DNA from: JASEHD01 sp964471945
GTDB taxonomy: Bacteria > Bacteroidota > Ignavibacteria > UBA10030 > SZUA-254
Length of the DNA stretch: 8,587 bases
Assembly: GCA_964471945.1 (NCBI GenBank)
Contig: CAYYIJ010000089.1
Coordinates: 1 to 8,587, forward strand
Direction: 5' to 3'
Under the pieces are notes generated by a model, which had not been told where the DNA came from, made no database searches, and worked only from the letters and a program-made list of their open reading frames with translations. Of this stretch, positions 6,107 to 8,587 are shown in pieces; position 1 is the stretch's first letter, and each line of letters opens with the position of its first letter. The position numbers were made by a program, and so were the translations under genes.

Positions 6107-6462
6107 AATTCATCTCCTGCTTTGATGTAATCGGTTATGTATGCGGTAACTAGGAAATTTCTTTTATTTGTTTTAATAACTACAAGAATGTACTTACCAC
6201 TCAATATACTTGGAAAGAATTTATAATACAATCGCACACAGTTGTNNNNNNNNNNNNNNNNNNNNNNNNNNNNNNNNNNNNNNNNNNNNNNNNNNNNNNN
6301 NNNNNNNNNNNNNNNNNNNNNNNNNNNNNNNNNNNNNNNNNNNNNCTTTATCTCAATAAGATAATTTATAAGCTCTGGATGTTGTTGACATACATGATGC
6401 CAAAGATTTTCTGGAATTTCTATTAACCTTCCAAAAAGATCATGGACAATGGTTGTCTTCAT
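6088..6462 (-). CDS. Putative BECR-fold (RelE/barnase-like, PBECR-type) small protein, interrupted by assembly gap
   Basis: Residues 1-39 are visible (MKTTIVHDLFGRLIEIPENL onward, with WHHVCQQHPEL at 21-31). The centre is replaced by 100 Ns, and the C-terminal 51 residues resume with CVRLYYKFFP, GKYILVVIK, NFLVTAYITDYIKAG and a basic end. I recall this layout (LFGR-x-I, W-x-H-x3-HPEL, RLYY, KYL-VVVK, F-TAY-TD) from small proteins grouped with phage barnase/EndoU/colicin/RelE-like nucleases. That assignment, and hence RNase toxin activity, is tentative. H22, H23 and H28 are conceivable catalytic residues. The ATG overlaps the protease stop as ATGA with no ribosome site, and the end overlaps the DUF2283-type gene by 19 bases. 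The two halves are in frame only if the gap is truly 100 bases or differs from it by a multiple of three. A frameshift or a different length is possible. Confidence 0.55.
   Translation of the reverse strand: MKTTIVHDLFGRLIEIPENLWHHVCQQHPELINYLIEIKXXXXXXXXXXXXXXXXXXXXXXXXXXXXXXXXXXNCVRLYYKFFPSILSGKYILVVIKTNKRNFLVTAYITDYIKAGDELWKRRD
6114..6118 (-). promoter_or_regulatory. Strong internal ribosome site for the DUF2283-type gene
   Basis: AGGAG read on the minus strand, seven bases before the ATG at 6106, is a strong Shine-Dalgarno match in a window where most starts have none. It lies inside the codons for Ala-Gly-Asp near the end of the upstream gene. This gives the second gene its own initiation site and could raise its output above that of its partner. 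Confidence 0.7.
6246..6345. other. Assembly gap (100 Ns)
   Basis: Exactly 100 undetermined bases, the conventional placeholder for a gap of unknown size, fall in the middle of the small nuclease-like gene. From memory of the family, fewer residues than the 33-34 implied would normally separate the two visible halves, so the true gap may be shorter. Confidence 0.98.
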
Positions 6463-8570
6463 TTTGTTATTCCATACTGACTTAAAATATACGCATAATC
6501 GAAAGCAATTTCACGCAATCGTTCATACCTTCCCGATGCACCACCATGCCCAGCACCCATATTCGCCTTGACGATAATGATATTGTTATCAGTTTTCATA
6601 GCTCTAAGCTTAGCTGCCCATTTTGTTCCTTCCCAGTAATTTACACGAGGATCATTGAATCCGACTTTCACTAAGATGTTAGGGTATTTTATAGCTTTTA
6701 CGTTAGTATATGGATCATACGATTTCATATAATAATAAAATTCTTTTTCATTTGGGTTGCCCCACTCAAGATACTCTTGAGTTGTATACATAAGCCCAGG
6801 GTCGAGCATGGTATTCAATGCATCAACAAACGGTACCGACGCTATTACAGCTTTAAACAAATCGGGTCTCATAGTTGTAACAGCACCCATCAATAAGCCG
6901 CCAGCACTTCCACCAGAAATAGTTAATTTCTCTTTACTCGTATATTTATTTTTTATCAGATGCTCAGCACAAGCAATGAAATCAGTAAAGGTATTTTTCT
7001 TTTTTAACAATTTTCCATTATCATACCACTCACGCCCCATATCTCCACCCCCACGAACATGCGCAAGTGCAACAATTACTCCACGGTTGAGATAACTAAG
7101 TCGAACTGAGCTAAAAGTAGGCTGGGTAGGCGAACCATATGCACCGTATCCTGACATATGAAGGGGTGATGTAGCATCAAATTTAACTCCCTTTTTATAG
7201 ACAAGAGATATTGGTACTTCAGTACCATCTTCCGCTTTTGCATAAATCCTCTCCGACTGATACTGAGTAGGATCATAGCCGCCAAGCACTTCCTGTTGTT
7301 TGATAAGTATTTGTTCCTTTGTTTCTAAATTGTAATCAAAAATAGATGCTGGTCTTGTTAATGATTGGTAACTAAATCGAAAAACTTTTGTATCGAAAAC
7401 TTTATTTATATTTGGATACGCAGAATATACCGGCTCTGGAAATTCGATGTAATGAACAGTACCACTTCGCAAGTCAGTTACACGCATTTTTTGTAAACCT
7501 TTTTCACGCTCGTAGACAATCGAATAGTTCGTAAAGAAATCCATGCCTTCCAATGTGATATCTTTTCGGTATGGAATTACTTCTTCCCAGCTTTTCTCGC
7601 TGGGATCGGAAATCGGAGATTTCACAAGTTTAAATGTCTTCGCATCTTTATTTGTACGGATATAAAAATAATTCCCCCAGTGATCAACACTGTACTCGAA
7701 TTCGGGACGGCGAGGAACAATCACTTTAAAATCGGTTGTCGGCTGATCTGCTTCAATATATCGCCATTCATCTGAATTACTCGCTGATGAAATTAGGAAA
7801 ATATATTTTTCGCTTCTTGATCGATCTATCCCTACGGTGTACAAGGCATCTTTTTCTTCATACACCAATCGATCTTCCGAGGATTTGCTCCCGAGTGTAT
7901 GTCGATAAACTCGATAGGGCCGCTTTGCAGAATCTTCCATCGTATAAAAAATTGTTTTATTATCCATCGCCCATGTGAGACTTTGAATGTTCTCGACGCG
8001 GTCGCCGAGGATTGTGCCATCGCCAAGGTTTTTTACATTAAGGATATAGTTCTCTGAGCCGTTTGTATCGATAGAAAATGCAAGTAGATTACCATCAGGA
8101 CTTATTTCCATCTGTGCGGTACGATAATAACGAAAACCTTTCGACATCTCGTTTTGATCAAAGTAGATTTCTTCAGGTGCAGTTACACTTCCCTTCTGAC
8201 GGCAATAAATCGGATACTGCTTCCCTTTCTCGGTACGCGAATAGTAAAAATAATTACCTTCACGATACGGAGGTTCTTCATCGGTTTCTTTTATACGGCG
8301 AACCATTTCGTAATAAAGTGTTTCCTGAAACGCCTCAGTCGGTTTCATTACAACATCGGTGTAAGCATTTTCAGCTTTTAAGTATTCGATCACTTCAGGA
8401 TTTGTTCGACTGTCGTTTCGCAGCCAATAGTAATTATCTACCCGAATATCGCCATGAAGTGTGTCGTATCTGGGAACAATCTTCGCAACCGGTGGCTCCT
8501 GAGCCCAGCCTGAATTGAAAGGATTAAAGGTTAAAAAGATTGAGAAGATTATTCGATAAAAGTTTTTCAT
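6459..8570 (-). CDS. Exported oligopeptidase B-like serine peptidase (S9A)
   Basis: This 703-residue prolyl-oligopeptidase-family enzyme is expected to cleave short peptides, probably after Arg or Lys. A beta-propeller (about 80-430) precedes an alpha/beta-hydrolase domain with GGSAGG (553-558). The triad is S555, D640 (GFNDPRV) and H675 (GAGHGGASG), with spacings of 85 and 35 residues, identical to S532/D617/H652 of enterobacterial oligopeptidase B. The S1 glutamate (E576 there) is kept as E599, but E578 becomes L601 and the S2 acids D460/D462 become Q483/T485. Preference for dibasic sites is therefore probably weakened, by inference. Residues 1-23 form a signal peptide (basic start, hydrophobic core, cleavage likely after GWA), so it is exported to the periplasm, unlike the cytosolic E. 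coli enzyme. A ribosome site AGGA lies six bases before the ATG. Its stop overlaps the next gene as ATGA. The promoter is outside the window. Confidence 0.93.
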   Translation of the reverse strand: MKNFYRIIFSIFLTFNPFNSGWAQEPPVAKIVPRYDTLHGDIRVDNYYWLRNDSRTNPEVIEYLKAENAYTDVVMKPTEAFQETLYYEMVRRIKETDEEPPYREGNYFYYSRTEKGKQYPIYCRQKGSVTAPEEIYFDQNEMSKGFRYYRTAQMEISPDGNLLAFSIDTNGSENYILNVKNLGDGTILGDRVENIQSLTWAMDNKTIFYTMEDSAKRPYRVYRHTLGSKSSEDRLVYEEKDALYTVGIDRSRSEKYIFLISSASNSDEWRYIEADQPTTDFKVIVPRRPEFEYSVDHWGNYFYIRTNKDAKTFKLVKSPISDPSEKSWEEVIPYRKDITLEGMDFFTNYSIVYEREKGLQKMRVTDLRSGTVHYIEFPEPVYSAYPNINKVFDTKVFRFSYQSLTRPASIFDYNLETKEQILIKQQEVLGGYDPTQYQSERIYAKAEDGTEVPISLVYKKGVKFDATSPLHMSGYGAYGSPTQPTFSSVRLSYLNRGVIVALAHVRGGGDMGREWYDNGKLLKKKNTFTDFIACAEHLIKNKYTSKEKLTISGGSAGGLLMGAVTTMRPDLFKAVIASVPFVDALNTMLDPGLMYTTQEYLEWGNPNEKEFYYYMKSYDPYTNVKAIKYPNILVKVGFNDPRVNYWEGTKWAAKLRAMKTDNNIIIVKANMGAGHGGASGRYERLREIAFDYAYILSQYGITK

Positions 8571-8576
8571 ATTAAA

Positions 8577-8580
8577 TCCT
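8577..8580 (-). promoter_or_regulatory. Ribosome site for the oligopeptidase gene
   Basis: AGGA on the minus strand, six bases before the ATG at 8570, supports that start together with the signal peptide that begins there. The sequence ends at 8587, so no promoter can be judged. Confidence 0.55.
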
Positions 8581-8587
8581 AAATTAT

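Noticed and set aside
5876..6462. Phage or insertion element as the source of the two small genes
   Set aside because: No transposase, integrase, terminal repeats or target duplication are visible, and the genes are fully embedded in the operon by overlaps on both sides.
8078..8518. 146-codon open frame on the plus strand
   Set aside because: It is antisense to the oligopeptidase gene, whose family match is continuous through this stretch. No domain or ribosome site was seen.

Overview
The window is an AT-rich bacterial chromosome fragment carrying eight protein genes. It contains one internal assembly gap of exactly 100 Ns (6246-6345), so it is probably from a draft or metagenome-assembled genome. 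The low GC, scarcity of Shine-Dalgarno sites at most starts, an exported S9 peptidase, and a short Rho with a divergent RNA-binding domain would suit a member of the FCB group (Ignavibacteria/Bacteroidota-like). That placement is an impression, not something the sequence proves.

Layout. Bases 1-200 are gene-free and hold degenerate short-hairpin repeats plus a larger imperfect inverted repeat. On the minus strand, a short transcription terminator Rho (1094-2212) is followed by a helix-hairpin-helix DNA glycosylase (201-1097), with the two reading frames overlapping as ATGA. A divergent promoter region (2213-2339) separates them from a plus-strand pair. That pair is a class II-type histone deacetylase/AcuC-like deacetylase (2340-3284) and a two-helix membrane protein with a diverged class III nucleotide cyclase domain (3312-4319). 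A short convergent spacer (4320-4412) follows. The rest is one tightly packed minus-strand cluster, transcribed from right to left: an exported oligopeptidase B-like protease (6459-8570), a gap-interrupted small protein resembling BECR-fold (RelE/barnase-like) nucleases (6088-6462), a DUF2283-type small protein (5876-6106), and cysteinyl-tRNA synthetase cysS (4413-5870).

How the genes may work together. The rho-glycosylase overlap predicts coupled translation of a termination factor and a base-excision repair enzyme. The deacetylase and cyclase-like genes share a strand and a reading frame, with 27 nt and a single TGA between them, so they are probably one transcript. The small-protein pair has the architecture of a toxin-antitoxin or nuclease-regulator module: 19 nt overlap, with the second gene's strong ribosome site inside the first. 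It is wedged between the protease and the essential cysS. The points most worth following are this small-protein pair, the Rho without an N-terminal domain and without the usual aromatic RNA-binding motif, the cyclase domain with altered catalytic residues, and the protease with a changed S2 pocket.
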